DNA of 64,000 nucleotides from Sphingobium sp. V4 (GCF_029590555.1 NZ_CP081001.1:3145748-3209747); one strand, 5' to 3'; counted from the first letter of the stretch, positions 46,923 through 56,428 are shown. A program made the numbers and translations. Notes: generated from the sequence alone by a model not told the origin.

Positions 46923-47044
46923 GTATTTCCCCTGGGGATGGGCCGGAACGCTTGTGAAATCCTGCACCCGACAGGACATTCCGGCGATGCAAACGGGTAA
47001 ACGGGCGACGCGTCCGCCGCCCGCATGTCATGCAGCGCTGCGTG

Positions 47045-47434
47045 TCAGACGCGGCGGCGCTTGGACGGACGCACGCCGTTGTGCGGAATCGGCGTCACGT
47101 CGCGGATGGAGGTGATGTGGAAGCCGACGGCCTGCAGTGCGCGCAGGGCCGATTCGCGGCCCGAACCGGGCCCCTTCACTTCGACTTCGAGGGTGCGAAC
47201 GCCATGTTCTGCGGCCTTGCGGCCGGCGTCTTCGGCGCACACCTGGGCGGCATACGGGGTCGACTTGCGGCTGCCCTTGAAGCCCATCATGCCGGCCGAG
47301 GACCACGAAATCGCGTTGCCCTGGGCGTCGGTGATGGTCACCATGGTGTTGTTGAAGCTGGCGTTGACGTGCGCGACGCCGGCCGAGATGTTCTTGCGTT
47401 CGCGGCGCTTGATGCGCTGGGGTTCGCGTGCCAT
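47045..47434 (-). CDS. rpsK: 30S ribosomal protein S11
   Basis: The 129-residue protein contains [20 protein letters not shown] and ends [16 protein letters not shown], the S11 signature with its basic tail. It lies 75 bases after rpsM and 122 bases before rpoA on the minus strand. Confidence 0.98.
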   Translation of the reverse strand: MAREPQRIKRRERKNISAGVAHVNASFNNTMVTITDAQGNAISWSSAGMMGFKGSRKSTPYAAQVCAEDAGRKAAEHGVRTLEVEVKGPGSGRESALRALQAVGFHITSIRDVTPIPHNGVRPSKRRRV

Positions 47435-47509
47435 TTTGCTCTATCCTACTGAAATCGTTTGAAAGCAGAAGTCGCCGGAGGGTCCGTCCGAAGGACCGAC
47501 CCTCAACGA

Positions 47510-47878
47510 TTACTTCTTCTTGCCGGCGATCGGCTTCGCCTTGCCCTTGCGGGTGCGCGCATTGGTGTGCGTGCGCTGACCGCGGACAGGCAGGCCCTTG
47601 CGATGACGCAGGCCGCGATAGCAGGCCAGGTCCATCAGGCGCTTGATGTTCATCGCGGTTTCGCGACGCAGGTCACCTTCGACGGTGTGGCCAGCGTCGA
47701 TCGTCTCGCGGATCTGCAGGACTTCGGCGTCCGACAGGTCCTGAACGCGGCGGCTGTGGTCGATGCCCAGCTTGTCGGCGATGTCGACGGCGGTCTTGCG
47801 GCCGATGCCGTGGATGTAGGTGAGCGCGATGATCACGCGCTTGTTGGTCGGGATGTTGACACCCGCAATACGTGCCAT
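47510..47878 (-). CDS. rpsM: 30S ribosomal protein S13
   Basis: The 122-residue protein begins [20 protein letters not shown] and includes [19 protein letters not shown] and [20 protein letters not shown], diagnostic of S13. It is the first gene of the alpha operon here; secY and adk, the usual upstream genes, are absent, so the promoter must be in the 232-base gap at 47879-48110. Confidence 0.98.
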   Translation of the reverse strand: MARIAGVNIPTNKRVIIALTYIHGIGRKTAVDIADKLGIDHSRRVQDLSDAEVLQIRETIDAGHTVEGDLRRETAMNIKRLMDLACYRGLRHRKGLPVRGQRTHTNARTRKGKAKPIAGKKK

Positions 47879-48004
47879 GGTAATTTAATCTCCTGCTCCA
47901 CAGGGTTGGCAAGCGCCCGCCCTATCTCAAAGCGTCCGGGCCGCCCTTCCCTGGCGAGGAAAAACGGCCGATTTCCTATTCCCCTAGACGCAAAAAAGAC
48001 GGCT

Positions 48005-48019
48005 AGTGCAGAATGCACT
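48005..48019. promoter_or_regulatory. Inverted repeat upstream of rpsM, candidate operator or promoter element
   Basis: AGTGCA-GAA-TGCACT is a perfect 6-bp inverted repeat in the 232-base gap between rpsM and the glutamine cyclotransferase gene. It lies about 130 bases upstream of rpsM. No clear -35/-10 pair was found; the remainder of the gap shows nothing else I can name. Confidence 0.35.
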
Positions 48020-48110
48020 GCCGCTCACCAGCGTGTTGGGGAAGAGGGCGCATAGCGATTCGTGCCAAAATAGTCAACTCCCCGGCTGGTGGAATGGCGG
48101 CTTCCCGCAG

Positions 48111-48857
48111 TCAGCGCGCCACCCTGATCTCGAACAGCCTGGGCCAGTTCTTGCCGGTCACGAACACCCGGTCGGTGGCTGCGTCATAGGCGATGCCGTT
48201 GGCCACTGCCTCGCTGTCGCTGACGCCGGCTTCCTTCAGCAGCGGGGCGATGTCGATCCAGTCGATCACGGCCCCGGTGGCGGGATCAATGCGTGCGATC
48301 CGGCTGTCATACCAGATGTTGGCCCAGATCTCGCCGCGCACCCACTCCAGTTCGTTGAGGCGATCGACCGCGCGGCCGTTCCAGCTCACGGTGATGCGGC
48401 GCTGTTCGGCCAGGATCTCGGGATCGAGGAAGCGCAGTTGCGCGCTGCCGTCGCTCATGATGACGGCGCGCCCGTCCTGGGTCATGCCCCAGCCTTCGCC
48501 CTCATAGCGGAAGTCGGACAGTGGCGTGAAGTCGGCGAGGTTCCAGACGAAGCCCTGGCGGTGGCGCCAGGTTAGGCTGATGAGGCGGTCCTTCCAGTTG
48601 ACGATGCCCTCGCCGAAATAGCGCCCGTCGATGACCCGCCGCTGGAGAATCCTGCCGGTCTTGAGGTCGACCTTGCGGATGTCCGACCGGCCCTCCAGCC
48701 CGGTGCTCTCATAGAGCGCGCCGTCGAGATAGAAGAGCCCCTCTGTGAAGGCCGTGGGGTCATGGGGGTAGGCGCGGACCAGTGTCCAGGGCGTGTCCGC
48801 CTGCGCCGGCGCGGCGAGCGCGAAGGCAGCGATGAGCGCGAGCAAGGCACGTTTCAT
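48111..48857 (-). CDS. Glutaminyl-peptide cyclotransferase (plant/bacterial type), exported
   Basis: The enzyme converts N-terminal Gln to pyroglutamate. The 248-residue protein has a signal peptide (MKRALLALIAAFALAAPAQA) and a five-bladed-propeller sequence typical of the family. Examples are AYPHDPTAFTEGLFYLDGAL, YESTGLEGRSDIRKVDLKTG, then LNELEWVRGEIWANIWYDSR and ANGIAYDAATDRVFVTGKNW, ending FEIRV. Its start overlaps the ygfZ stop as ATGA, so the two are coupled. It lies upstream of rpsM on the same strand. Confidence 0.93.
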   Translation of the reverse strand: MKRALLALIAAFALAAPAQADTPWTLVRAYPHDPTAFTEGLFYLDGALYESTGLEGRSDIRKVDLKTGRILQRRVIDGRYFGEGIVNWKDRLISLTWRHRQGFVWNLADFTPLSDFRYEGEGWGMTQDGRAVIMSDGSAQLRFLDPEILAEQRRITVSWNGRAVDRLNELEWVRGEIWANIWYDSRIARIDPATGAVIDWIDIAPLLKEAGVSDSEAVANGIAYDAATDRVFVTGKNWPRLFEIRVAR

Positions 48858-49591
48858 TCGGCGGCCTGTCCTTCGACCGCCGTAGCGAGCCAGGCGGGGA
48901 GGGTGGCGGGGTCGAGCGTTTCGACGCGCCTCAGTTCGACCGACAGGCCAAGGTCGGGAAGCGCGGCGCGCTGGCGCTTCTCGTCGGCCTGCGCCAGTGG
49001 GACGGCGACCAAGCGGCGGCTCACCTTGTTGCGATAGTGCATCCGCGCCGTATTCTCCTGCCCCACATAGCAGCCCTTGTCATAGTCGACGCCGTTCAGT
49101 TCTTCCGCATTGGTTTCGAGCCAGAGAATCTGGTCCTGCCCCAGCTCCGCCACTCCTTCGAATATGCCGAGCGAGAGGCGATGGGCGCGGAAGGCGGCAG
49201 AGGCATCGCCTGCGTCGGCGGGGGCCAGCCAGCGATGACCCAGCGCGGGCAGGCGCGGGTCGAACGGCCTGTCGCCTGCACCAAGCGACCAGTGGACGGC
49301 GCGCGACTCGTCATGGGCGATCACGACCTTTCGGCGCAGCCGGTAGAGGGTCAGGCGCCTGGCCAGCGCGTCGGCCTGGCCACCTTCGCAGTCGATGAGG
49401 ATATCCTCGCCATCCGCCCACAGGATGAAATCGAACAGCGCCTTGCCCTGCGGCGTCAGCAGCCCGGTCCAGCGGGGGTAGCCTTCGGTCAGCGTCATTA
49501 CGTCGCGGGTGAGCAGGCCTTGCAGGAAGGGCTTGGCTTCCTCGCCTGAAATTCTGAGGATCGCGCGATCGCGCAGGGTGGTGCCGGTCAT
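48854..49591 (-). CDS. ygfZ: tRNA-modifying/folate-binding protein YgfZ
   Basis: YgfZ binds folate and supports Fe-S enzymes such as MiaB. The 245-residue protein has the GcvT-like fold and the signature DYDKGCYVGQENTARMHYRN (KGCYxGQE). The N-terminus LRDRAILRISGEEAKPFLQG is also typical. The ATG chosen gives MTGTTLRDRAIL. It is divergent from the dihydroorotase-like gene, with 68 bases between starts. Confidence 0.92.
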   Translation of the reverse strand: MTGTTLRDRAILRISGEEAKPFLQGLLTRDVMTLTEGYPRWTGLLTPQGKALFDFILWADGEDILIDCEGGQADALARRLTLYRLRRKVVIAHDESRAVHWSLGAGDRPFDPRLPALGHRWLAPADAGDASAAFRAHRLSLGIFEGVAELGQDQILWLETNAEELNGVDYDKGCYVGQENTARMHYRNKVSRRLVAVPLAQADEKRQRAALPDLGLSVELRRVETLDPATLPAWLATAVEGQAAE

Positions 49592-49659
49592 CGGCTTTAG
49601 GTAGGACGGCGACACGACTTAGCCAAGCCGTCCGCGCGAACGGAATATAGGAATATCCC

Positions 49660-51003
49660 ATGACCCAGACCTTCGACATGATCCTCAGGAACGGCACCGT
49701 CCATACGCCGGGCGGCGCGGAAAACGTGGATGTGGGCGTGCGCGGCGGCAGGATCGCGGCGATCGGCACGTTGCTGGGCGCAGGTTCAGGTGGGGCGGGC
49801 GAGGTGATCGACTGCACCGGGCTGGACGTTCTGCCCGGCTGCATCGACAGCCAGGTCCATTTCCGCGAGCCGGGCCTTGAACATAAGGAAGACCTGGAAT
49901 CGGGCAGCCGCGCCGCAGTGCTGGGCGGGATCACCGCCGTGTTCGAAATGCCCAACACCAATCCGAACACCGACACGGCCGAGCGCGTGCATGACAAGCT
50001 GAAGCGCGCCCATCACCGCATGTGGTGCGACCATGCCTTCTATGTCGGCGCGACCGCGGACAATGCCGAACAGCTGAAAGAGCTGGAGCGCATTCCCGGC
50101 ACGTCGGGGGTCAAGATCTTCATGGGCGCGTCGACCGGCAGCCTGCTGGTGGACGATGACGATGCGCTGTCCCGCGTGCTGGCGTCGGGCACGCGCCGCG
50201 TCGCCATCCATGCCGAGGACGAGGCGCGGATGAACGCGCGCAAGGATCTGCGGGTCGAGGGTGATCCGTCCTCCCACCCGGTCTGGCGCGATGATGAAAG
50301 CGCGATGATCGCGACGAAGCGAATCATCGCGCTGGCCCGCAAGGCGCGCCGCCGCATCCATATTCTGCACGTCACGACGCCCGCGGAACTCGAATATATC
50401 GGCCAGAACAAGGATGTCGCCACCTGCGAGGTGACGCCGCAGCACCTGACCATGGCGGCCGAGGACGCCTATCCGCGCCTGGGCAGCCATGCGCAGATGA
50501 ATCCGCCGATCCGCAGCGCCGCCCACCGCGACGGCCTCTGGTTCTGGCTCAACCAGGGCGTGCCCGACGTGCTGGGCAGCGACCATGCGCCGCACACGAT
50601 CGAGGAGAAGGCCAAGCCCTATCCCGCTTCGCCCAGCGGGATGCCGGGGGTGCAGACGCTCGTCCCGCTGCTGCTCAACCATGTGGCGGAAGGACGGCTG
50701 ACGCTGCGTCGCTTCATCGAGTTGACCAGTTCGGGGCCGCAGCGCGTGTTCGGACTGACCGGCAAGGGGCGTATCGCGCTCGGCTATGACGCCGACTTCA
50801 CCGTCGTCGACCTCAAGAAGCGCTGGACCGTGGGCAAGGACTGGCTCGCTTCGCGCTGCGACTGGTCGCCGTTCGAGGGGATGGACCTGACCGGCAAGGC
50901 AGTGGGCACGATCATTCGCGGCCATCGCGTGATGTGGGAGGACGCATTGGCCAATCAGGCGGTGGGGGAACCGGTGCGATTCGAGTCGACCGAGTTCAAC
51001 TGA
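49660..51003 (+). CDS. Dihydroorotase-like cyclic amidohydrolase with QxH metal motif
   Basis: The 447-residue protein is of the type I dihydroorotase/allantoinase family. Its metal site shows IDSQVHFREPG near residue 65, where the usual HxH is QxH (Gln65, His67). The lysine for carboxylation lies in SGVKIFMGASTG. Further ligands are HAEDEA, HVTTPAE and GSDHAPH. In a subfamily this Gln is frequent, so activity may persist or be altered. Dihydroorotase in pyrimidine synthesis is likely; allantoinase-like activity is possible. rarD converges 12 bases downstream. Confidence 0.85.
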   Translation: MTQTFDMILRNGTVHTPGGAENVDVGVRGGRIAAIGTLLGAGSGGAGEVIDCTGLDVLPGCIDSQVHFREPGLEHKEDLESGSRAAVLGGITAVFEMPNTNPNTDTAERVHDKLKRAHHRMWCDHAFYVGATADNAEQLKELERIPGTSGVKIFMGASTGSLLVDDDDALSRVLASGTRRVAIHAEDEARMNARKDLRVEGDPSSHPVWRDDESAMIATKRIIALARKARRRIHILHVTTPAELEYIGQNKDVATCEVTPQHLTMAAEDAYPRLGSHAQMNPPIRSAAHRDGLWFWLNQGVPDVLGSDHAPHTIEEKAKPYPASPSGMPGVQTLVPLLLNHVAEGRLTLRRFIELTSSGPQRVFGLTGKGRIALGYDADFTVVDLKKRWTVGKDWLASRCDWSPFEGMDLTGKAVGTIIRGHRVMWEDALANQAVGEPVRFESTEFN

Positions 51004-51015
51004 GGGAGCGGATCT

Positions 51016-51918
51016 TCAGGCCGTCGCCGCCCGGTTCCGCCGGGCGGCCGCGATCCCGTCGCCAGCGAAGAGGAGGAGCCCCAGCCAGATCAGGCCGAAG
51101 CTGGCTATCTGGCCGCTGCTCAGCCGCTCGCTGAACAGCAGCACGCCGCACAGAAATTGCAGCGTCGGGGCGAGATATTGCAGCAGGCCCAGTGTCGCCA
51201 TCGGCAGGCGCTGGGCGGCGGTGGCGAACAGCACCAGCGGAATGGTGGTGACGGCGCCAGACACGATCAGCAGCGCGGTCGTCGGCGCATCCTGGCCGAA
51301 GCCGACGCCGCCATGGCCCGCTTCCCAGAAGAGATAGGCGAGCGCCGGCGGGGCGAGCAGCAGCGTTTCGACGCCAAGGCCGGTCATGGGCGCCACGGGC
51401 GTCACCTTGCGCAGCAGGCCGTAGAAGGCGAAGCTGAACGCCAGCGTCAGGCTGATCCACAGGCTGGTCAGGGCGGCGCCGGCGAGGATCGCGACGCCGA
51501 TGGCCGCGACCCCGATCGCGGCCATCTGCGCGCGTCGCAGCCGCTCCTTGAACAGCAGTACGCCCAGGGCGACATTGACCAGCGGATTGAGGAAATAGCC
51601 CAGGCTTGTGGCCACCACATGGCCGCTGTTGACCGCCCAGACATAGGTGAGCCAGTTGATCGCAATCATCAGGGCGGACGCAGCCAATGCCGCGAGCAGG
51701 CGCGGAGTGTGCAGCGCCACGCGGAAGGCTGGCAGACCGCGCCGCAGGGCAAGCAGTCCCAGTATCAGCAGCAGCGACCAGAGGACGCGCTGCGTCACGA
51801 TCTCCACCGGATCGACATGGTGGAGCAGCCGGAAGAACAGCGGCAGCAGCCCCCATATGCCGTAGGCGCCGACCGCTGCCAGCAGGCCGCGCCGCAATTC
51901 GGTATCGGTCTGGGTCAG
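51016..51918 (-). CDS. rarD: EamA-family transporter RarD
   Basis: The 300-residue DMT transporter has ten hydrophobic helices and the RarD-type start RRGLLAAVGAYGIWGLLPLF. No ATG, GTG or TTG lies at a sensible position before the conserved region. A CTG at 51916-51918 inside the upstream stop (CTGA) gives MTQTDTELRRG, and a TTG at 51895-51897 is the alternative. RarD is named from chloramphenicol-sensitivity work, and its substrate is unknown. It follows the small membrane gene with a four-base overlap. Confidence 0.9.
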   Translation of the reverse strand: MTQTDTELRRGLLAAVGAYGIWGLLPLFFRLLHHVDPVEIVTQRVLWSLLLILGLLALRRGLPAFRVALHTPRLLAALAASALMIAINWLTYVWAVNSGHVVATSLGYFLNPLVNVALGVLLFKERLRRAQMAAIGVAAIGVAILAGAALTSLWISLTLAFSFAFYGLLRKVTPVAPMTGLGVETLLLAPPALAYLFWEAGHGGVGFGQDAPTTALLIVSGAVTTIPLVLFATAAQRLPMATLGLLQYLAPTLQFLCGVLLFSERLSSGQIASFGLIWLGLLLFAGDGIAAARRNRAATA

Positions 51919-52136
51919 ATGATGCCTCCGCCCAGGAACAGCCGCAGCGCGCCGAAGGCTGCCACGATCAGGCAGAAATTCTGCCCGCTTTTCCTGGAGG
52001 ACATGAGGCCGATGAAGGCGCCGAACAGGGCCATTGGCACCAGGAGCCAGTTGAGCGCTCCCAGCAGCGGGAAGACCGCCGGGATCATCAGGATCAGGGT
52101 CACGAGGCCGATGAAGCCGGAAAGGATGTTGAGCAT
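51915..52136 (-). CDS. Small three-helix membrane protein, unknown
   Basis: The 73-residue product reads MLNILSGFIGLVTLILMIPA at the start and has three hydrophobic segments, ending AAFGALRLFLGGGII. The loop MSSRKSGQN separates the last two. An upstream GTG/TTG pair at about 52142 could extend it by a few residues. Its TGA overlaps the likely rarD start as CTGA. I do not recognise the family. Confidence 0.65.
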   Translation of the reverse strand: MLNILSGFIGLVTLILMIPAVFPLLGALNWLLVPMALFGAFIGLMSSRKSGQNFCLIVAAFGALRLFLGGGII

Positions 52137-52294
52137 CGTCAACACATGGGCGCCAACCTGTCCCAGAGCAAGACATGGCGCTGATGCCAGTATGACCAAA
52201 CTGGCCTTTCGCTGAAAAATGGGCCAATTCGGCCTGGCCTTGATTGAATATGGCAGTTGCGACGGCGTATTGCCCGGTGGCGAAGGAGTAAAAT

Positions 52295-53038
52295 ATGGCG
52301 CTTATTCGGTCCGTCGGCATAATGTCGCTGGCGCTCGCGCTCGCCGCCTGCGGCAAGGGCGACAAGGACGCCAATCTCGCTGCCCTTGATGCGCAGCTGA
52401 CCAACAATGCCGCCGATCCGGCGCTCAAGGGTGCGCTGGCCGATCCGATCGTCGTCGATCCGCAACTGGTGGGGCGGTCCAACCGCAATGCCGTCCGTCC
52501 CGCCGACCGCCCCGCCAATGGCGCGGTGCCGATGTTGCCGGGCGATGCGGGCAAGGCGCAGGCCCTGGCGGTGAAACAGGCCGGTGGCAAGCTGCTGTCC
52601 GCACCGGCCGCTAGCCAGGGTGAAGCGATGGCCTCCACCGTGACGCTGGGCGCCGTGGCCCGAGAACAGGCGGCGCGTCGCGGCGGCAATGCCGGCTGCG
52701 CGAAGAAGCTGAGCTATGGCATGGAATGGGCGCAGCGCCTGCCTGAACCCTTCACCCTCTACCCCGGCGGGCAACTGACCGAAGCGGCGGGCGCGCAAGT
52801 CGATGGCTGCACCCTGCGCGCGGCTAGTTTCGTCACGCCGGTCCCGCGTCAGGGCGTGATGGACTATTATTATACGCTCGCGCGCCGCGCCGGTTATGAC
52901 GGCGAGCACAAGATCATGGGTGGCGACCATGTGCTGGGCGGCACGCGCGCGGCCGATGGCAGCGCCTATTTCATCCTCTTCACCGACGCTCCCGGCGGCA
53001 AGACCGGCGTGGACATCATCGCGGACAATGGGCGCTAA
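52295..53038 (+). CDS. Lipoprotein of unknown function
   Basis: The 247-residue protein has a lipoprotein signal (MALIRSVGIMSLALALAACG, lipobox LAAC with Cys19). The mature part has a Pro/Ala-rich linker. A domain follows with two Cys (GGNAGCAKKLSYGMEWAQRL and VDGCTLRAASFVTP) and the stretch DYYYTLARRAGYDGEHKIMG. The Tyr-rich segment suggests a binding or sensor role but no family is recognised. AAGGAG lies shortly before the ATG. It converges on infC over a 99-base gap. Confidence 0.75.
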   Translation: MALIRSVGIMSLALALAACGKGDKDANLAALDAQLTNNAADPALKGALADPIVVDPQLVGRSNRNAVRPADRPANGAVPMLPGDAGKAQALAVKQAGGKLLSAPAASQGEAMASTVTLGAVAREQAARRGGNAGCAKKLSYGMEWAQRLPEPFTLYPGGQLTEAAGAQVDGCTLRAASFVTPVPRQGVMDYYYTLARRAGYDGEHKIMGGDHVLGGTRAADGSAYFILFTDAPGGKTGVDIIADNGR

Positions 53039-53137
53039 CACCGATCGGCGCGGGCTTCCCTGTTCCGGAAAGCAGCAGGGCGGAGCCTGTTTCCAGACCC
53101 CGCCCGACAAATCATGCATTTACAGGTCGCGACCCGC

Positions 53138-53671
53138 TTATTTCGGGGCCAGCACCATCAGCATCTGGCGGCCTTCCATGCGCGGATAGGCTTCGACCTT
53201 GGCGATTTCGGCGACATTTTCGGCCACGCGCTGGAGCAGGTTCATGCCGAGCTGCTGGTGGCTGAGTTCGCGGCCGCGGAAGCGCAGGGTGATCTTCACC
53301 TTGTCGCCCTCGCCGATGAAGTCATGGACCTTCTTCATCTTCGTATCATAGTCATGATCGTCGATGTTCGGACGCATCTTGATCTCCTTGATCTCCTGCG
53401 TCCTCTGGGTCTTGCGGGCGATGTTCGCCTTCTTCTGGGCCTCGTACTTATATTTGCCGATGTCCAAGAACTTGCAGACCGGCGGATCGGCGTTGGGCGA
53501 CACTTCGACGAGATCGAGGCCGATCTCATAGGCGCGCTCAATCGCCTCCTGCGTAAACATCACACCCAGATTTTCGCCTTCGTCATCGATCACGCGCACC
53601 TTGGGCACGCTGATGAATTCGTTATAACGGGGGCCGGACTTCGGCGGCGGCGCCATCGGGCGGCGCATCAT
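53138..53671 (-). CDS. infC: Translation initiation factor IF-3
   Basis: IF-3 prevents premature subunit joining and checks the start codon. The 177-residue protein (from the first ATG) has the N-domain [20 protein letters not shown] and the C-domain [20 protein letters not shown] with [19 protein letters not shown], complete. The first ATG at 53671 has no ribosome-binding site nearby. TAGGAG at 53692-53697 instead lies before in-frame ATT (53687-53689) and ATA (53681-53683), which would add four to six residues. rpmI and rplT, the usual partners, are elsewhere. Confidence 0.97.
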   Translation of the reverse strand: MMRRPMAPPPKSGPRYNEFISVPKVRVIDDEGENLGVMFTQEAIERAYEIGLDLVEVSPNADPPVCKFLDIGKYKYEAQKKANIARKTQRTQEIKEIKMRPNIDDHDYDTKMKKVHDFIGEGDKVKITLRFRGRELSHQQLGMNLLQRVAENVAEIAKVEAYPRMEGRQMLMVLAPK

Positions 53672-53727
53672 CGGGGGACGTATAGCAATATCTCCTATGG
53701 TCGTTTCGAAAAACGGACGGCTCTTAG

Positions 53728-53786
53728 CGGCTTTTGCGAAAAGCCGAAAGGGGTGCGTGCTTCCGCCGTAACGGAATCACGCACCC
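53728..53786 (-). terminator. Two hairpins in the thrS-infC gap
   Basis: The arms 53751-53759 and 53778-53786 pair over 9 bp (GGGTGCGTG with CACGCACCC). The arms 53728-53735 and 53739-53746 pair over 8 bp around a three-base loop. On the minus strand the first follows the thrS stop by 16 bases and is followed by CTTTCGGCTTTT. They could end thrS transcription partly or control infC translation. Confidence 0.6.
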
Positions 53787-53802
53787 TTATGGCATTTCTG
53801 CC

Positions 53803-55809
53803 TCACTGCATATCGGGTGCCCTGGCTTCTTTTGCAAGACGTTCGATGACATCATCGAGCGAAAGGAAGCTCTGCCCCTCCTTGCCCAGTTCGCGCAGCG
53901 CCACCGTGCCCTCGTCCGCCTCTCGCCGACCGACGACCAGCAGATTGGGCACTTTTCCAAGGCTATGCTCGCGCACCTTGTAATTGATCTTCTCGTTGCG
54001 GATGTCGAGTTCTGCACGAATACCGGCCGCGCGCAGCTTTTCGACGGCAGCCCTCGCATAGTCATCGGCGTCCGACACGATGGTCGCGACCACCGCCTGC
54101 ACCGGGGCCAGCCAGAGCGGAAACTTGCCCGCATAATGTTCGATCAATATGCCGATGAAGCGTTCATAGCTGCCGAAAATGGCGCGGTGAAGCATGACCG
54201 GACGGTGCCGCTCGCCATCTTCTCCGACATAAGAGGCGTCGAGTCGTTCGGGCAGCACGCGGTCGGACTGGATCGTGCCGACCTGCCAGGTGCGTCCGAT
54301 CGCGTCGGTCAGATGCCATTCCAGCTTGGGCGCGTAGAAGGCGCCTTCGCCCGGCAATTCCTCCCAGCCATATTCGGGCGTGTTGAGGCCAGCGGCGGCC
54401 ACCGCGTTGCGCAGCTCTGTTTCAGCCTTGTCCCACATCTCGTCGCTGCCGAAGCGCTTTTCCGGGCGCAGCGCCAGCTTGATCGAGTAGGTGAAACCGA
54501 AATCCTTGTAGATGCGGTCGGCCAGCGCGCAGAAGGCGCGAACTTCCTCGACGATCTGGTCCTCGCGGCAGAAGATATGCGCGTCATCCTGCGTGAACTG
54601 GCGCACGCGCATCAGGCCATGCAGCGCGCCATGCGGCTCGTTGCGGTGGCAGCAGCCATTTTCGTAGAAGCGCAAGGGCAGATCGCGATAGCTCTTGATC
54701 CCCTGGCGGAAGATCAGGACATGCGCCGGGCAGTTCATCGGTTTGAGCGCCATCCAGTCGGCATCGTCCGACACCAGCGGGCCTTCATCATCGACATTGG
54801 GCACTTCGTCGGGGATGACGAACATGTTTTCGCGATATTTGCCCCAATGGCCCGACTGTTCCCACTGGCGCGCGTCCATCACCTGCGGTGTCTTCACCTC
54901 GCGATAGTCCGCAGCGTCGATGGCGCGGCGCATATAGGCTTCCAGTTCGCGCCAGATCAGATAGCCCTTCGGGTGCCAGAAGACGCTGCCATGCGCTTCC
55001 TGCTGGAGGTGGAACAGGTCCATTTCCGCGCCCAGCTTGCGATGGTCGCGCTTGCCTGCTTCCTCCAGCCGCGTCAGATGTTCGGCCAACTGCTTCTTGT
55101 TGAGCCAGCCGGTGCCGTAGATGCGGGACAGCATCGCGTTCTTCTGGTCGCCCCGCCAATAGGCGCCCGACACGCGGGTCAGCTTGAAGGCGGTGGGGTC
55201 GAGCTTGCCGGTCGAGGCCAGATGCGGCCCGCGGCACATGTCGTACCAGCCGTCACCCGAATGATAGACGGTCAGTTCCTCACCTGCGGGCAGTTCGGCG
55301 GCCCATTCCGCCTTGAACGTCTCGCCGGCGGCACGCCACTGGGCGATCAGGGTGTCGCGGTCGATCACTTCGCGGCGCAAGGGCTTGTCGGCAGCGATGA
55401 TCTTGCGCATCTCCGCCTCGATCGCCGGCAGGTCTTCCTCTGTAAAAGGACGCGGCTTTCCGTCGATGATTGGCGGCGCGAAGTCATAATAGAATCCGTC
55501 GTCCGTCGCCGGGCCGAAGGTGATCTGCGTCCCCGGAAACAGCGCCTGGACCGCTTCGGCAAGCACATGCGCAAAGTCGTGCCGTGCCAGTTCGAGTGCG
55601 TCGGCCTCATCCCGCGATGTCACCAGCGCCAGCTGGGCGTCAGCCTCCAGCGGGCGCATGATGTCGCGCAACTCGCCATCGACTCGCGCGGCGATGGCCG
55701 CCTTGGCCAGGCCCGGCCCGATCGCCGCCGCAATATCCGCCGGCGTAGTGCCGGGCGCGACTTCACGCACGGAACCATCGGGCAGGGTGATCTTGAGCAT
55801 GGCGGACAC
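53803..55809 (-). CDS. thrS: Threonine--tRNA ligase
   Basis: The 668-residue class II synthetase has an N-terminal TGS domain ([20 protein letters not shown]). The editing domain carries [19 protein letters not shown] and MCRGPHL. The catalytic core shows [13 protein letters not shown] and [20 protein letters not shown], and an anticodon-binding C-terminus completes it. The start may be GTG at 55809 or ATG at 55800; both keep the TGS domain. infC follows on the same strand, as in the classical thrS-infC unit. Confidence 0.97.
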   Translation of the reverse strand: MSAMLKITLPDGSVREVAPGTTPADIAAAIGPGLAKAAIAARVDGELRDIMRPLEADAQLALVTSRDEADALELARHDFAHVLAEAVQALFPGTQITFGPATDDGFYYDFAPPIIDGKPRPFTEEDLPAIEAEMRKIIAADKPLRREVIDRDTLIAQWRAAGETFKAEWAAELPAGEELTVYHSGDGWYDMCRGPHLASTGKLDPTAFKLTRVSGAYWRGDQKNAMLSRIYGTGWLNKKQLAEHLTRLEEAGKRDHRKLGAEMDLFHLQQEAHGSVFWHPKGYLIWRELEAYMRRAIDAADYREVKTPQVMDARQWEQSGHWGKYRENMFVIPDEVPNVDDEGPLVSDDADWMALKPMNCPAHVLIFRQGIKSYRDLPLRFYENGCCHRNEPHGALHGLMRVRQFTQDDAHIFCREDQIVEEVRAFCALADRIYKDFGFTYSIKLALRPEKRFGSDEMWDKAETELRNAVAAAGLNTPEYGWEELPGEGAFYAPKLEWHLTDAIGRTWQVGTIQSDRVLPERLDASYVGEDGERHRPVMLHRAIFGSYERFIGILIEHYAGKFPLWLAPVQAVVATIVSDADDYARAAVEKLRAAGIRAELDIRNEKINYKVREHSLGKVPNLLVVGRREADEGTVALRELGKEGQSFLSLDDVIERLAKEARAPDMQ

Positions 55810-55972
55810 GAGTGGTCTTTCTGTTGAATGGGCTGATCGGCGGCCCTGAAAAGCCGCGCCTTCCCCATAAATGGGCCGCCCGCCCTGTCAATAGAAGCCC
55901 TCTTGCCAACAGAAGCGGCTGCGCGCATGGTGTATGTGTTGATATATCATAATAAACGCAAGGAGGGACTTT

Positions 55973-56428
55973 ATGGCTTTGAGCTTCGCAAGACCCCAGT
56001 CACGCGCCGGGGACGGGTCGTCGATGGACGCGCGCCCGATGTCGGAGATGAACACGACGCCGCTCATCGACGTGATGCTGGTGCTGCTGATCATGTTCAT
56101 CATCACCATCCCGATCCAGACGCACAGCATCGGCATCGACCTGCCCCAGGCGCCGATCGAAACGAACCTGCCGCGTCCCGATCCGGTGAAGAACAAGGTG
56201 ACGATCGATGCAGGCGGCGTGGTCCGTTGGAACGGCGCGGCGGTCGATCGGCTGATGCTGCGGCAATATCTGGCCGCCTCGCTGCGGCTGCCGGTGGAAC
56301 CGGAACTCCAGTTCCAGCCGGATGCGGCCGCCCGTTATGTCACGGTCGACGAAGTGCTGGCCGACATCAAGCGATCGGGCGTGACCAGACTCGGTTTTGT
56401 CGGCAATGAACGCTATGCGGGCTTCTGA
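55973..56428 (+). CDS. ExbD/TolR-type biopolymer transport protein, orphan
   Basis: The 151-residue protein has one transmembrane helix (VMLVLLIMFIITIPIQ, about 34-49) preceded by the family signature MSEMNTTPLIDVMLVLL, with the conserved Asp33. A periplasmic domain follows. ExbD uses proton motive force together with ExbB to energise TonB. No ExbB/TolQ or TonB gene is in the window. AAGGAGG precedes the ATG. It is divergent from thrS and followed on the same strand by a 59-codon gene. Confidence 0.92.
   Translation: MALSFARPQSRAGDGSSMDARPMSEMNTTPLIDVMLVLLIMFIITIPIQTHSIGIDLPQAPIETNLPRPDPVKNKVTIDAGGVVRWNGAAVDRLMLRQYLAASLRLPVEPELQFQPDAAARYVTVDEVLADIKRSGVTRLGFVGNERYAGF

Noticed and set aside
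53734..55827. Nearly 700-codon plus-strand frame opposite thrS
   Set aside because: Antisense shadow; ThrRS motifs on the minus strand are complete.
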